A program made the translations under genes and the position numbers. A DNA stretch of 64,000 nucleotides from Piscicola geometra (Eukaryota; Annelida; Clitellata; Hirudinida; Piscicolidae), in NCBI GenBank assembly GCA_943735955.1, contig OX030961.1:2951920-3015919 (forward strand), written 5' to 3'. The notes beneath the pieces are model-generated. The model did no database searches. It had not been told where the DNA came from and saw nothing but the letters and a program-made list of their open reading frames with translations. Shown here in pieces: positions 30,591-42,387 of the stretch. Numbering within the stretch: the first letter of the stretch is position 1; each line of letters starts with the position of its first letter.

Positions 30591-32770
30591 TTAATCGATG
30601 CGACTTTTGCACTTCTTTTCGTAGAACTGCTTGAAGCCAAATCTCGAACTCAGCCCGTGACTGCCACTACTGCAGTGGAAGGGTGGTGTAGTCAATGTGA
30701 GTTATTTCATGATGATGATGGTGATGATGATGATGATAATAATGATGATGATGATGCATTTAAACTTCTCACCTTGCTGAGGGTGCGACTAAGGCTGCAA
30801 TGTCGTCATCATAATCATCACCAGTTCCCTTCCTCACCAAAGACTCATAACTTCTTGAAGGCCTTGGTGTTTTGTGCTTCAAGAAATGATTGTTGTTGTT
30901 GTTCCCATGGGGATTGTTCATTTGGTAGTCAATGGAACTTCTGTTGCTGTTCAAGCTAGCGTCTCTATGGAAACTTACGTAGTCATAGAAAAGTTTGCTT
31001 TCGGCATTTTTTTTATTGTGGCTGTCACTCATTGTGAGACTTCCGCTGTCGTCTGAGATGACCTTGTAGTCAGGCGTCAGCTTGAAGGTCACCTTGTCGA
31101 TCTTCCTGAGAGTCAGAGGATGGAAGGCTTCATGTTGGTTGGCGGTGGTGGAGGAGGTTTGTACGGTGTCGTTGAAGTAAGGAGTGCTGCTGCTGGTGGA
31201 AAAGATGAGACGTCTGGATGAGTTGAAGGGGGCTCCCCCACCTGCGAGATGCGAGAAGTTGAGACATCGTTTTGAGGTGATGTTCGATGATGAGGAGTGG
31301 TGTTGTTGGTTGAGGGAGTTTTTGAGGATGCTCTTGGCCGATTGCACCCTCCCTCCCGACTTGCTCTCACTCCTGTGCCGAAGGTGCATTGTGGCGTGCT
31401 TTGGAGGCAAAACAAATTAATGGATAAAAATATTGGATGTGATAATAAATATATTGATAAAATAGAATGTGATAATATAGAAACAAGCACCACGACAACA
31501 CCCACACTGGGTTTTTGGAAGACTTCTCTAGGGAAAGGTGTAGAGAAGGCACTGAAGCAGAAGCGAGATGATATCTTGCTGAGTCATCAGAAAAGTCTGC
31601 TTTCTTTGTCTGACTTGGTCTGTCCATGGTGTGGTTATGGGACATGCGTTGAGGGTGCTGTCTATCCTGCAGTGGATCCACCCTTGAGACATCCCTCGAC
31701 CTTCCCTCCCTGTGGAAGAATTCAAGAGGCACCTAGGTAATCGATCATAAGTAGGGGAAACCTGGGCTGTATGTTACAAGCTCAATAACTTTGATTGATT
31801 GGTAACAACCAACCCTGTAAATATTAGTTATAAAAATTGTATTCACACACTTTCTAAAGTTGTAACCTATAGCCAGGTATCCCCCTATTATGCAACACAC
31901 AGTATTACTTGTGCAACAAAGGGTCCACATTTTCTTTCCTGTACACATCTTCTTCTTGGCGATAAAAACGATCCAACTTCTCCCTCACAACCCTCAACAA
32001 TTCGTCAGTCTCATCCTCTTCTTCCTCTCCCTTCTCCTCCACAGCACTCTTCTCGCAACCACCACCATTTTCTTGCACCTCAACATTTATCTCCTCAAAA
32101 GCACGTCCCTCATTCTCTTTATATTTTCTTAAGTTCTCCCACACTGACTTCATGAATTCTTCGTGTTCATCCAATGATGCATTCACATCCTTCTTTTCAG
32201 CCTCATCTTCAATCGTTTCATCAGCCCCCTTAGGTTTTGATAATCCATCTTTTTCATTTATTGATCTATTTTTTATCTCTGTATCTTCATCAGCAATTGA
32301 ATTTAATTTTCCAATAGAATCTTTATCTATATCTTCCACTTCATTTTCAGCACCATCATTAATAAATTCATTAAGAACTGTTTGGCACTCATTTAATATC
32401 TCTAGAAATTCTGTCAATATTGTAATAATCATTTAAATACATTTTTTAACTCAATTTTTATTTTTTCAAAATCAACCTGGCAAATGCTTCACTTTGATTT
32501 TTAAGTCTTCTTCCCAACACTCTACAAATTCCTCAAAAATGCTTTCCCACTCCATAATTTTCCAATTTTCCAAATATAGAACCGCATCGTTCTGTTTTGG
32601 TTTGAATAAGCATGATAAAAAGTAGTATATCAGTAGTAGTTACAGAAACAAACCTTTAATTCACTTGCCAACGTCTTACATTTCTCAATCTCCTTTGTAT
32701 ATAGAACTTCTTCTCCCTTCTTTGTTTTAATATTCATAGAAATGTGCATTAACTTGTCAAAAAAATCCAT
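30591..32770 (-). CDS. Unrecognised KEN-box-containing protein, 546 aa
   Basis: Minus-strand exons in order: 32770-32654, 32591-32477, 32410-31909, 31709-31508, 31398-30773, 30669-30591. All junctions are GT-AG and in phase, giving 546 aa, which argues that the gene is real. The N-terminal about 90 residues are predicted helical with Trp-rich amphipathic segments (NWKIMEWESIFEEFVECWEE). A strongly acidic coiled-coil-like region follows to about 244. Residues 236-241 read KENVDP, a good KEN-type APC/C-Cdh1 degron (KEN followed closely by Pro). The C-terminal half is Ser/Asn/His-rich and basic, ending in a compact RFGFKQFYEKKCKSRID. No enzymatic domain is seen. A cell-cycle-regulated role is inferred from the KEN motif alone; the family is unknown to me. 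Confidence 0.78.
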
Positions 32771-33581
32771 TTTCAATTAATTTTAATGTTAGCGATCGTT
32801 TTCAATTATATTGTTTGTATGCGCTGGAGCTCCAACACAGGCCTACACTTGAACTTCAACTTGAAGTCTTCAAGTCATGAAGAAGACTAAATAGGTTGAA
32901 TGAAATATTTGAAAAATATTTTTTTTAATAATTGTAAATGTTTCCTAAATTTTTTTAATTATTAAATATAAATTATCATAAGAAAACTGCTGGATGGTAA
33001 AACTCAAATCTCATTTAAAAGACCCGCGTTCTGGTGATTAATAATGGAAATATTTTAAATTTTATATGAATTTTTTTTTTTAAATTTTTAAAAGTTCAAA
33101 AAAGACATCATAATAATCACACAAAACTTTAGCAAAAGAAAAGACAAATACTGTAAATAGTCAGTACATTCCTTAATATAAATGGCTTTGTACAGTTCTA
33201 GAAATAGTCTCGAGAATATTTGAATCCGATGCCATCTATGTTAGTAAACACAATTCGTGGATCTATTTTTTCGTTTAGATTTCTTCATTTTTTATTTCCT
33301 TTATATTGAGTTTTTGCAGTATTTCACAATTGTTGAAGTGGGTCCAGAAAGTCTCCCGCCAACTTACTTTCTTTTGTTCCTTTAAATAAATATGAGGCAC
33401 AGCAAAGTTTTAAATTTATTATTAGTCTTTTAACTTCAATCATACTGTTTCTGAATTAGAAAATCAGAATATTTGAATGTTTTTTGTTAAAAAATATTTT
33501 CAAAAATCCCAACAATTTTCTTCAAATCAATAGCCGATCAGACAATTTAACTAAGACACTAATTGACTAAAACCCCGTAGA
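32771..33581. other. Divergent intergenic region between the KEN-box gene and Pumilio
   Basis: About 810 bp of AT-rich sequence between two start codons that face away from each other. It must hold both proximal promoters or 5'UTRs. I see no gene and no clear core promoter motif. Confidence 0.5.
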
Positions 33582-36500
33582 ATGAAAGAACCGAACTGGG
33601 ACACAACTAATGGATTATTTCCCGGTGGCAACCAAAGCGAGACCGGCGTCGACTCACAAGCACTTTTGGTTCACAACGAGGATGACTCAGAGGCGTCGAA
33701 CAAGGCCTGGGAGTCGTCCACCGGCCTGTACGACAACCGCTCGTTTCTCGAGCACGTGCGTTCACTTGTGACTACCTCAATCAATCAATCAAATAAATGT
33801 ATATAGCGCTTTACCATAAATTCAATGGCGCTCTTCTTCATGTTTCTTTAAGTTATCAAATAAATCATTAATAAGCATTTAAAAACTTGGTACACCACAT
33901 CTCAAAACTATTTCTCACATCAGGCCATCAACGTCTCAGACCTGGAGAAGGAGTTCCACAAGTTCAACATGGAGGCGGACAAGGGAATAAGCAAGGAGGA
34001 GACAGAGGCCACTGCAAAAAGATGGCAGACCTCTGGAGGAATATACGAAAACCACTCGTTCCTCGATCATGTTAGTCATCACTGCCAATTCTTCTTTGCT
34101 TCGCTTTTATGATTCATGATTAGTGTTCAAATGTTAGTCAAGTTATATAGAACCTTCTGTATATGTATACACATTTGTGTGTGTAGTTGATTTATTAGTG
34201 ACTTGAATGATTTCATAGTTGAATTATTAGTCACCTAAATTATTATTCATTACTTTCAACACAAACAGGCTATAAGTGTAACAGAGCTAGAGAAGGATCG
34301 ATGCCAGTACAACATGGAGGCGGGCAAGGACTGCGGCAGTATCTGGGCGAGCAGGAAGAAGAGTGAAGGGGTGGATGGTGGAGTGGTGCCAGACGCCATC
34401 CACCCGATCAGGTTTGGCTCCATGAGGCGTGGTGAGTCGTTGTGGATGAACCGAGGAGGAGGTGGGGGAGGCAGTGGTGGTGGAGAAGAGAACTGGAATG
34501 GGAATGCAGGTGAGGCTGCTTGGAACCTTTATTAGATTATTTGCAAACTTGAGTTTTATATATTTATTGAAAATTTGAATCATTAATATCAAGTATATTA
34601 AATTAATTTTAAAAAGAACCAAACAATAAAAAGAATTAATTTCCGATGCAGCAGCAGGCGACAACCTGGGAGTGAACATGGCAGAGTATGTGTTGGGAAC
34701 GTCTCCCCAGAACAGGCTCCTGCCAGTCTTTGTGAGTTTCGCTTAATCCTTTGAACGCACCTATAACTCCCTATGAATTTACACACACCTATAAATTCCC
34801 ATGTAATACCTCTAGATTATGATCCACACTGACAAACACAACTTACAGGGAGAGGAGGAGGAAGGGATGGGCATGCACGATAAGATGAGGAAGTACCAAA
34901 CGGACGCGAGCAATGGTCTTGATGACAAGCACCCTTCGAGGTTTGTCTTTGTTCACGCACTCACACACCAATGTCTTCTGTTACTGAAATCATCACCATG
35001 GCAAAAATGTAATCCTCCACTCCTGCAGACTAGTGCCATCGTCACATGCACACCACCCGCGCACCTTCCCCCACGACAACACCATGCAGCCATCATCATC
35101 ATCAGCAGCATCGCTCGTCTCCATGACGACAGAGTCTCAATTGTCAGACGGCTTCTTCAACTCATTCATCGGCCACCAACAAGCCGACATGCCGACCACT
35201 TTCTTCATGCCGCCACCACCCCAACCACTTGCTGCCACGAATGATGTATACAATCCCTCACAACAACAACATCATCAACAACAACAACATCCGCTTTTGC
35301 AACACCACCACAACAACAGCAACCTGCTTATATCTTCTGAGGATGACTCAGGTTTTCAACATCCTGCCTACTACAACAACAACATGCAACAACAACAACA
35401 ACACGCCGGCTACCAACATCCCAACGACAACACACAACACATGCAACAGAATGAGGTAACAACAATTTTTTATATGCTTTATTAATAACTCATAATCACT
35501 CTAAATAATAAGTATAATAATATACCCCAAACTGGCTTCAGGTGCATCAGCTGCACTTGAAGCTAGGACCATTAACCATAGCTTAAACCCAGTATCATAA
35601 CACACTTCGCTACCCAATCTCCTGCCCTCTCCAGCGTCACACTACCTTACAACACACAACATGCAGATGTTGAATGAACAACAGCAACAGCAGCAACAGA
35701 TGTCGATGATGCAACAACGATACACCACATGTCCCCCTGAGCAGATGCTAGGTGGTTGTTGTTGTGGGTAATGAATAATCATTGGCTATACTAATTATAT
35801 AATAATTACAGGAATAATTATTATAATAATGCTATTGAGAATACTAATGAATGCATGATTAAAATGTGTGTGTACAACACAGGTGTGTACAAGGGCATGA
35901 CGTACCTGCCCCCCACTCATCCATACCTCTTCAATCCATCTGACCCCCTCCTTCCCATCAACTTTCCAGGTAATACTCAAGTTTTTTGGTGGTGGTGGTG
36001 ATAGTAATAGTATTGATATTGGTGATTGTAATAGTTTTGATAGTGGTTATATTAATAGTATTGTTAGTGGTGATAGTAATAGTTTTGATAATGTTTATAG
36101 TAATAGTTTTGATAATGTTTATAGTAATAGTTTTGTTAGTGGTGATAGTAATAGTTTTGTTAGTGATAGTAATAGTTTTGATAGTGGCGATAGTAATAGT
36201 GTTAATAGTGATGGCTGTTGAGTCACCTCCGCACTCTTTAGGTGCCTGTTACGGCATGCCAGGACAATGGCCGCAGATGTATCCAGCCAACAACCACATG
36301 CCTGCGTCCTTCGCTCACTCCTCCTCCACCTCCTCCCCCGCCCCCTCCAAACCCTCCTCTTCCCTCTCCTCCACACAGCCCTCTTTCACCGACCTCCACA
36401 GCCACCCACCACCCCCTGTCATGCCCTTCCAAGGTACTTGCATTATCATTTTTCACTTAAAATTTCCAAAAATGTATGCCTCCATTCATGCGCTCTTTCT

Positions 36501-36898
36501 CAAAATATATAATAGATAAAACAAAAAATATAATAAAACCCACTAATAATACTGCTAATACAACAAGCATGACTACTTGCACCACACCACACCACCACAG
36601 GTGCCTCACAGCACGGCGGCTACCACTTCGTCACACCCGCCTTCTACAACCAGAACGCCTCGTTCATGCTGGGCAACCGAGCCCCCATGCTGCCCCTCTT
36701 CAGCCCCATGCCCCCCCTCATGCACCCCGGCAACGGCCACCTTGAGCCACACCACCGTGAGTGGCTTGGTGGTGGTTGTAGTGGTGGTGGTGGTAGTAGT
36801 GATAATCATGTGTCTTGTGGGGTTATGGTTGTTGCTTCAAGTGAGATTTTTCAATATTATTAATAACCACCATTTAGTACTGCTACTAATACTACTCT

Positions 36899-36965
<67 letters not shown>

Positions 36966-37018
36966 GCTACTACTACTACTACTCTTACTACTACTACTAC
37001 TACTACTAGTACTCTTAC

Positions 37019-37054
<36 letters not shown>

Positions 37055-38352
37055 CACCACCACAACTACTACTACCACTGCAGTGTCGGAGATGGAGCGG
37101 CAGGAGGAGTTTGAGAGGGGGGGTTGCATGGCAGGGGGCATGGAGGGCCTCGATGACTCGTACAAGCACCATCACCATGCTGTCGCTAATATGCCCTCCA
37201 AGAACCAGCCCGTCAACAGTGGGTGGTCTGGTGGTGGTGGTGATGATGATGATTCATTTTTTTGTATGGTTGTTGCTGTGTGTATGATGTTGTTACTCTC
37301 AAGTGTTTCCGATATTGAAGGCCCATTACCTACCACACCACACCATCATTCCACCCAACAACAGACCTGCTTGCCATCATGCCACCAGTGCAGGGCATGC
37401 CTGTGCTGGACACCTCCTACTCCAGGAGGTACTTTCCTTTTTCAATATTTTGCTATGTGTACGCTGCCATCATCACTTGCGACATCATCACCATTGTCTT
37501 ATGTAACAATGTTACATTGTAACATTGCGTGTATGCCATCATCATCATCATCGTTTTTTCATGTATTTTTTTGTTTATTACGCGTTTCCCCTCCCCCATC
37601 ATAATCACCATCACTTCTGACAACATCATCATCATCATCAGCAGCAACGACGGCTCGAAGAAGTCGCAGGGCAGGAGTCAACTGCTCGAGGACTTCCGGG
37701 CGTCTCGCATGTCGTCGCTGCAGGTGAGAGACCTCCTCAAGCACGTCGTCGAGTTCTCCACCGACCAGCACGGCTCCAGGTGCTTGACTGTGGTGTGGTG
37801 TGGTTATGTGGTGTGGGTATGTGGTTTGGTTATATTGTGTGGTGATGTGGTTTGGGTTATGTGGTGTGGTTAGGTTGTGTGGGTTTTGCTGTGTGGTTTT
37901 GTTGTGTGGTTCTGTGGTTTGGTTCGGTTTGATCACGTGAGGTCTACACACTTTTAAATCACTTTACCATGATCATTTTTTTCCATCATTGCTATAACTA
38001 CTTTCCAACCCCATTGCATAGCATCACCATCACCACCACTCCCTGGCCCCACAGCACTTTCACCAAGCCCCTTCTTTCACCCAACCACCACAGGTTCATC
38101 CAGCAGAAACTGGAACACGCCTCGCCCGGCGACAACCAGATCATCTTCAGCGAGATCCTCTCTTCCGCCTACACGCTCATGACCGACGTCTTCGGCAACT
38201 ACGTCATTCAGAAGTTCTTCGAGCACGGCACGCCCGAGCAGAAGAAAACGCTCGCCCTGCGCGTGCGTGGCCACGTGCTCACCCTGGCGCTGCACATGTA
38301 CGGCTGTCGAGTCATCCAAAAGGCCCTCGAGTCGATCCCGCCCGAGATGCAG

Positions 38353-38383
<31 letters not shown>

Positions 38384-40343
38384 TGTTTGTGTGTGTGTTT
38401 GTGTGTGTTTGTGTGTGTGTGTTAGGGTGCTTCCAAAAAATGAAAGTATCAGGATCGTGTTTGCCAACCCTGCATTACATGATGCTAGTTAGAAAAAGGC
38501 TGTAAAAAAAAAATTGGTGGAAAATAATAATATTTAGGACATGCTCAACGCTTTCAAAGTTTTCAATATTTGTGTCAAAACCTGCGATCGCGATTTAAAA
38601 CCTGTAGAACACATCTATGACAGTTGTAGATACTTTATTAACTGAAAATTTATCCAGCGTCAAAATAAAAATTATCAGTATTAATATTCAATAGTCATCA
38701 AAAGTCATTCAAAAGTCCTAACGTTTATGTTCTTTGGGAACTAACTGTAACTTGGCATCAACTGCTGATGACTTAGTCGGTGCCGAAAACTTTTTTCTAT
38801 GGTCCTCGACGACTTGAAGGAGATATTGCTTCTGTTCTTCATTGCGTGTCAAACTCGTGTTGAACTCTTGAATCAACGCAACCCCACGTTCAGCCAAGTC
38901 ATTGACGACTTTGACAGATTGCACAAGTCGTTTGCTTTCTTGATACTCTGATTGAGATTCCCACTCACTGGGATCGACCTGCAAGAAGTCCTGGGATATG
39001 CCAAGAATCGTGAAGAAATAGTTAGTGCTCTTTGTAACAAAGTTGTGAAGTTTCTTAGTAGTTGGATGCTCAAATGGCTGAATTCGTTTTAGAGGCTCAT
39101 CTGAGCCTTCAACTTCTTGGAGTGCCACTACCATCAAGCGCTTCTCCTCTATAGTGACAGCATCATCAAAGAAGCCAAAGGCAATAAGTGTTTCAGAGAG
39201 ATACCAAAGGTGTCGCTCAAAGGCTGTAGTGGCAGCCTTGGCAATTTCAGTATTTGGATATTCAGATAAAGCACATAACAGTGCAAGGTCTTGTCGTGGA
39301 GCACAGTTTGCAGCTGGACTTTCAAACCAGTATTTCAGATATACTTTAGTGATGAACAAACTTACTTCTTGCAGGTGATGCCATATTTTCTGACCATAGG
39401 AAAGACTTCTAGATTTTCGACAGCTGGCGCCTGCGTCTAGTGGATCGTATTGTTTGCGAAATAACCACATCTTTATGGAATAAATGGCCCTCGCCATCCA
39501 TCGAGCTCTGTGAATAGCACCAGGGTACCGAAACCGTATTCCACGTTCAGGTGTGCCTCCTAAGAAAATGATAGACAGTTCAAGCAATTCACAGTAGTCG
39601 TCACGAGGTTGAAATTTATTCAGCTGAGACTGTGCAAACTTTATGACATCGTCCTTCCAAGGAGCTATCATACTTGCTAAAGTGTTATCTTCAACTGCTG
39701 TACAAAATAACTTCTGGTCAATACGGGGCCAACAAATTTTGAAATGACCAAACAACTCCATGTTAGGAGACCTTGAGACGTCATGAACGCTGAAAACCTT
39801 TTCAAGAATAATTTCGGAGATGTGGTGACGACATGCCAAATTGATTAACTGTCGACCAAGCTCTGCTTCCAGACGAATACAAGTGCCACCTTTTGTTCCA
39901 GCATTTGAAGGCGTTGTATCAAAGCAGAGACCCTTGATCCTGTCTCGCAAGCCCCATTCATCAATAGTTTGTGTGATTGCTTGTGACATTGAAGCCGCCG
40001 TGCCATCTTGGAGCTTAGGGACAGCTAACAATTTTCCCACATCCTGTCCAGAAACCAGAATTGGAAGTCGATCGACTTTAACCCGTTCTGAACCAGTAAG
40101 GTCATCCATTAAGTTCTAAAATACGTATTTGCCATATTTGGTCAGAAAATCGATAAAAATGGTAAAAACGTGTATTTTGAAACGTGTTGAGCATGTTCTA
40201 AATATTAATTTAATTAAGAAATATTTTGGCTATTGAGTTTTTATGTGAGACATCATCAAATGATGGGTTGGTCGATAATGAATACCTAATTTTAAAATTT
40301 AGCATTATGGATGGAAGCACCCTAGTGTGTGTGTTTGTGTGTG

Positions 40344-40399
<56 letters not shown>

Positions 40400-40765
40400 G
40401 TGACGCTGTTATTGTTATGGAAGTTATGTTGTAATGGTTCGTTTATGGAGGATTTTTGGTGTGGACCAGTTTTAATTACTTTTAGTATTTTTCAGGTTGC
40501 GACTCACTCCGCACACACACACGCACACACACACACACACATAAACACAAACATTTAGACAAACACATTCACACACACATACATAAACACAGGTTGAGTT
40601 AGTGCGCGAACTGGACGGCAGCATCCACAAGTGCGTGAAGGACCAGAACGGCAACCACGTCGTTCAGAAGTGCATTGAGACCATCGAGCCTAAGCACCTC
40701 AACTTCATCACCGACGCCTTCAAGGGACAGGTGTGTGTGTCTGTTTCTGTGTGTGTGTGTGTGTG

Positions 40766-40826
<61 letters not shown>

Positions 40827-41274
40827 CTGTGTCTGTGTGTGTTGTTTTTGTGCTTGTGCTTTTTTGCTGTCGTCTGTGAAGTAGGTTGTTATGCCTTTAT
40901 GTGTGCTTTAACTGGGTGTGTATGCTGTGATGTGATAATTGTTTAAATGTTTCCTTACAGTGTCTAACAGATGCTTTTGCGCTAGTTTGATTCCCACTGA
41001 ATCATCATCATCATCTGATCGTCGATACTTTCCCAGGTGATTCAGTTGGCAGTGCATCCGTACGGCTGCAGGGTGATCCAGCGCATCCTCGAGTACTGCC
41101 TGCCAGAGCAGGTGCTTGCCTGTGCAGAGGAGGCATTTGTATACTCTACTCTACTGTACTGTTCTGCAGTACAACATTAATTCTTCACGCACACTCACAT
41201 ACACCAATGCATTCTATCCTCAGACATACATTCGCAACATTCACACACACACACGCCTTTACAAACACATTCTT

Positions 41275-41307
<33 letters not shown>

Positions 41308-42185
41308 GCCTTTACAAACACATTCTTCACACACATACACACACAAACACACACACACACACCTTTACAAACACATTCTTCACACACACACAAACACACA
41401 CACACACGCCTTTACAAACACATTCTTCACACACACACACACACACACACAGGTGGAGCCGTTGATGGCGGAGTTGCTGAACCAGACAGAGTTCCTGGTG
41501 CACGACCAGTACGGCAACTACGTCATCCAGCACGTGCTCGAGCACGGCCAGCAGGAACACCGCTCCAAGATCATCCAACTGCTCAGGGGCAAGGTCATGC
41601 TGTTGAGTCAGCACAAGTTCGCGAGGTTTGTTCTTAGTGGAATGGAGTGGAGTGTTGGATATTTTTTTGAGTGGTGTGTTGTAAAATGTTTTATTGTTGG
41701 GTTTTTTTGTAGTGTTGTGTTGGGGAGTGTTGTTGTGCTAAAGGGTGTTGTGTTGTAGATTTTCGTGCCCTCGAATGTTGCGTTATAAAGTGCCGTCTTC
41801 CCATTAATCCCTATCCATCCTCCACCACCACATCCATCCTCCACCGCCATTACCACAGCAACGTCATCGAGAAATGCGTGACGCACTCATCGAAAGCCGA
41901 GCGAGCGTCGATCATTGAAGAGGTGTGCGCCATGTCGGACGGGCCGCAGACCGCCCTCTACATGATGATGAAGGACCAGTTCGCCAACTACGTCGTGCAG
42001 AAGATGATCGAGATTGCAGACCCGCCGCAGAGGAAGCTCCTGCTGCAGAAGATCAAGCCGCATGTGCCCATCCTGCGCAGGTGTGTGCGGGGAAGGGGGT
42101 AGGGCTTTTTTGGTCTTTGCTTCTTCCTTTCTGTAGAATTTTCTTTTTTAAGCGTCGTTTTTCTTGATTTTAGATACTATTATTT

Positions 42186-42236
<51 letters not shown>

Positions 42237-42387
42237 TCATCATCATCACCACCCCTCCTCCAGGTACACGTATGGCAAGCACATCCTGGCAAAGCTGGAG
42301 AAGTTCTACATCAAGAGCACCACGGAGATCGGTCCAATTGGCAAAGTGCCAGCTCCCAGCACGCCAATCAGCCACAAGCAGACGTAG
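33582..42387 (+). CDS. PUM: Pumilio RNA-binding protein, complete
   Basis: Sequence-specific translational repressor that binds UGUANAUA in 3'UTRs. There are 19 exons: 33582-33755, 33924-34070, 34269-34509, 34652-34731, 34849-34940, 35029-35455, 35667-35751, 35883-35969, 36242-36433, 36601-36756, 37084-37218, 37365-37428, 37642-37779, 38094-38352, 40593-40730, 41037-41111, 41453-41625, 41859-42080, 42264-42387. These give 1002 aa in phase. The N-terminal part carries the conserved [11 protein letters not shown] motif, then Gln/His/Pro/Ser-rich low complexity. The last five or six exons encode all eight PUM repeats with canonical base-reading residues: SRFIQ, NYVIQ, CRVIQ, NHVVQ, CRVIQ, NYVIQ, SNVIE, NYVVQ. 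The predicted target is therefore the classical UGUA-containing octamer. The tail after [15 protein letters not shown] is short. Confidence 0.96.
33777..33832 (-). repeat. SINE-like tail in Pumilio intron 1
   Basis: Reverse-oriented copy (TCAATCAATCAAATAAATG, then TATATAGCGCTTTACC) starting about 20 bases after the exon 1 donor. Same dispersed family as 6287 and 25342. Confidence 0.75.
35985..36215. repeat. TAATAGTTTTGATAGTGGTGA-type tandem repeat
   Basis: Degenerate units built from GATAGTAATAGTTTTG fill Pumilio intron 8 and give a spurious Val/Ile-rich frame. Confidence 0.8.
36884..37075. repeat. (CTA)n microsatellite in Pumilio intron 10
   Basis: CTA trinucleotide run ending about 8 bases before the exon 11 acceptor (37083). 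It gives spurious poly-Leu and poly-Ser frames. Confidence 0.95.
38353..38422. repeat. (GT)n run beginning at the Pumilio exon 14 donor
   Basis: The donor GT of intron 14 is the first dinucleotide of a GTGTGTGTTTGTGTG run of about 70 bases. The transposon at 38423 is inserted in this run, which resumes at 40325. Confidence 0.95.
38423..40324 (-). mobile_element. hAT-like DNA transposon inserted in Pumilio intron 14
   Basis: The 1,902-bp insert has perfect 13-bp terminal inverted repeats (TAGGGTGCTTCCA at 38423 and its complement ending at 40324). The ends fit the hAT pattern, with A at position 2 and G at position 5. It is flanked by GTGTGTGT on both sides (38415-38422 and 40325-40332). This is consistent with an 8-bp hAT target duplication, but it cannot be told apart from the surrounding GT microsatellite. 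It contains one long minus-strand ORF, antisense to Pumilio. Confidence 0.85.
38718..40109 (-). CDS. Transposase-like protein of the inserted DNA transposon
   Basis: An uninterrupted 463-codon frame with unusual Trp/His/Cys signatures: a possible catalytic Asp in [16 protein letters not shown], followed about 30 residues later by [12 protein letters not shown]. This recalls the RNase-H-fold Asp and the C-x-x-H motif of hAT-type transposases; [15 protein letters not shown] follows about 100 residues on. No BED zinc finger precedes it, and an in-frame TAG lies just upstream of the Met. The N-terminal DNA-binding part is therefore missing or spliced on from another exon (TATTTTAG just upstream is acceptor-like). 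The lack of stops or frameshifts suggests a young insertion. The superfamily call rests mainly on the terminal repeats. Confidence 0.75.
   Translation of the reverse strand: MDDLTGSERVKVDRLPILVSGQDVGKLLAVPKLQDGTAASMSQAITQTIDEWGLRDRIKGLCFDTTPSNAGTKGGTCIRLEAELGRQLINLACRHHISEIILEKVFSVHDVSRSPNMELFGHFKICWPRIDQKLFCTAVEDNTLASMIAPWKDDVIKFAQSQLNKFQPRDDYCELLELSIIFLGGTPERGIRFRYPGAIHRARWMARAIYSIKMWLFRKQYDPLDAGASCRKSRSLSYGQKIWHHLQEVSLFITKVYLKYWFESPAANCAPRQDLALLCALSEYPNTEIAKAATTAFERHLWYLSETLIAFGFFDDAVTIEEKRLMVVALQEVEGSDEPLKRIQPFEHPTTKKLHNFVTKSTNYFFTILGISQDFLQVDPSEWESQSEYQESKRLVQSVKVVNDLAERGVALIQEFNTSLTRNEEQKQYLLQVVEDHRKKFSAPTKSSAVDAKLQLVPKEHKR
40503..40592. repeat. (CA)n-rich run ending at the Pumilio exon 15 acceptor
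   Basis: CACACACGCACACACACA and similar sequence runs to the acceptor AG at 40591-40592. It is complementary to the (GT)n run at the 5' end of the same intron. Confidence 0.93.
40731..40841. repeat. (GT)n microsatellite at the Pumilio exon 15 donor
   Basis: The intron 15 donor is the start of a GT run of about 110 bases broken by a few TTCT interruptions. Confidence 0.95.
41235..41452. repeat. CA-rich tandem repeat at the Pumilio exon 17 acceptor
   Basis: Several units of about 45-50 bp (CACACGCCTTTACAAACACA, then TTCTTCACACACAC) end in a CA run that supplies the acceptor at 41452. Confidence 0.93.
42184..42249. repeat. (CTA)n/(ATC)n microsatellite in Pumilio intron 18
   Basis: TAC trinucleotide run grading into ATC repeats, ending about 15 bases before the last Pumilio acceptor. 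Confidence 0.93.
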
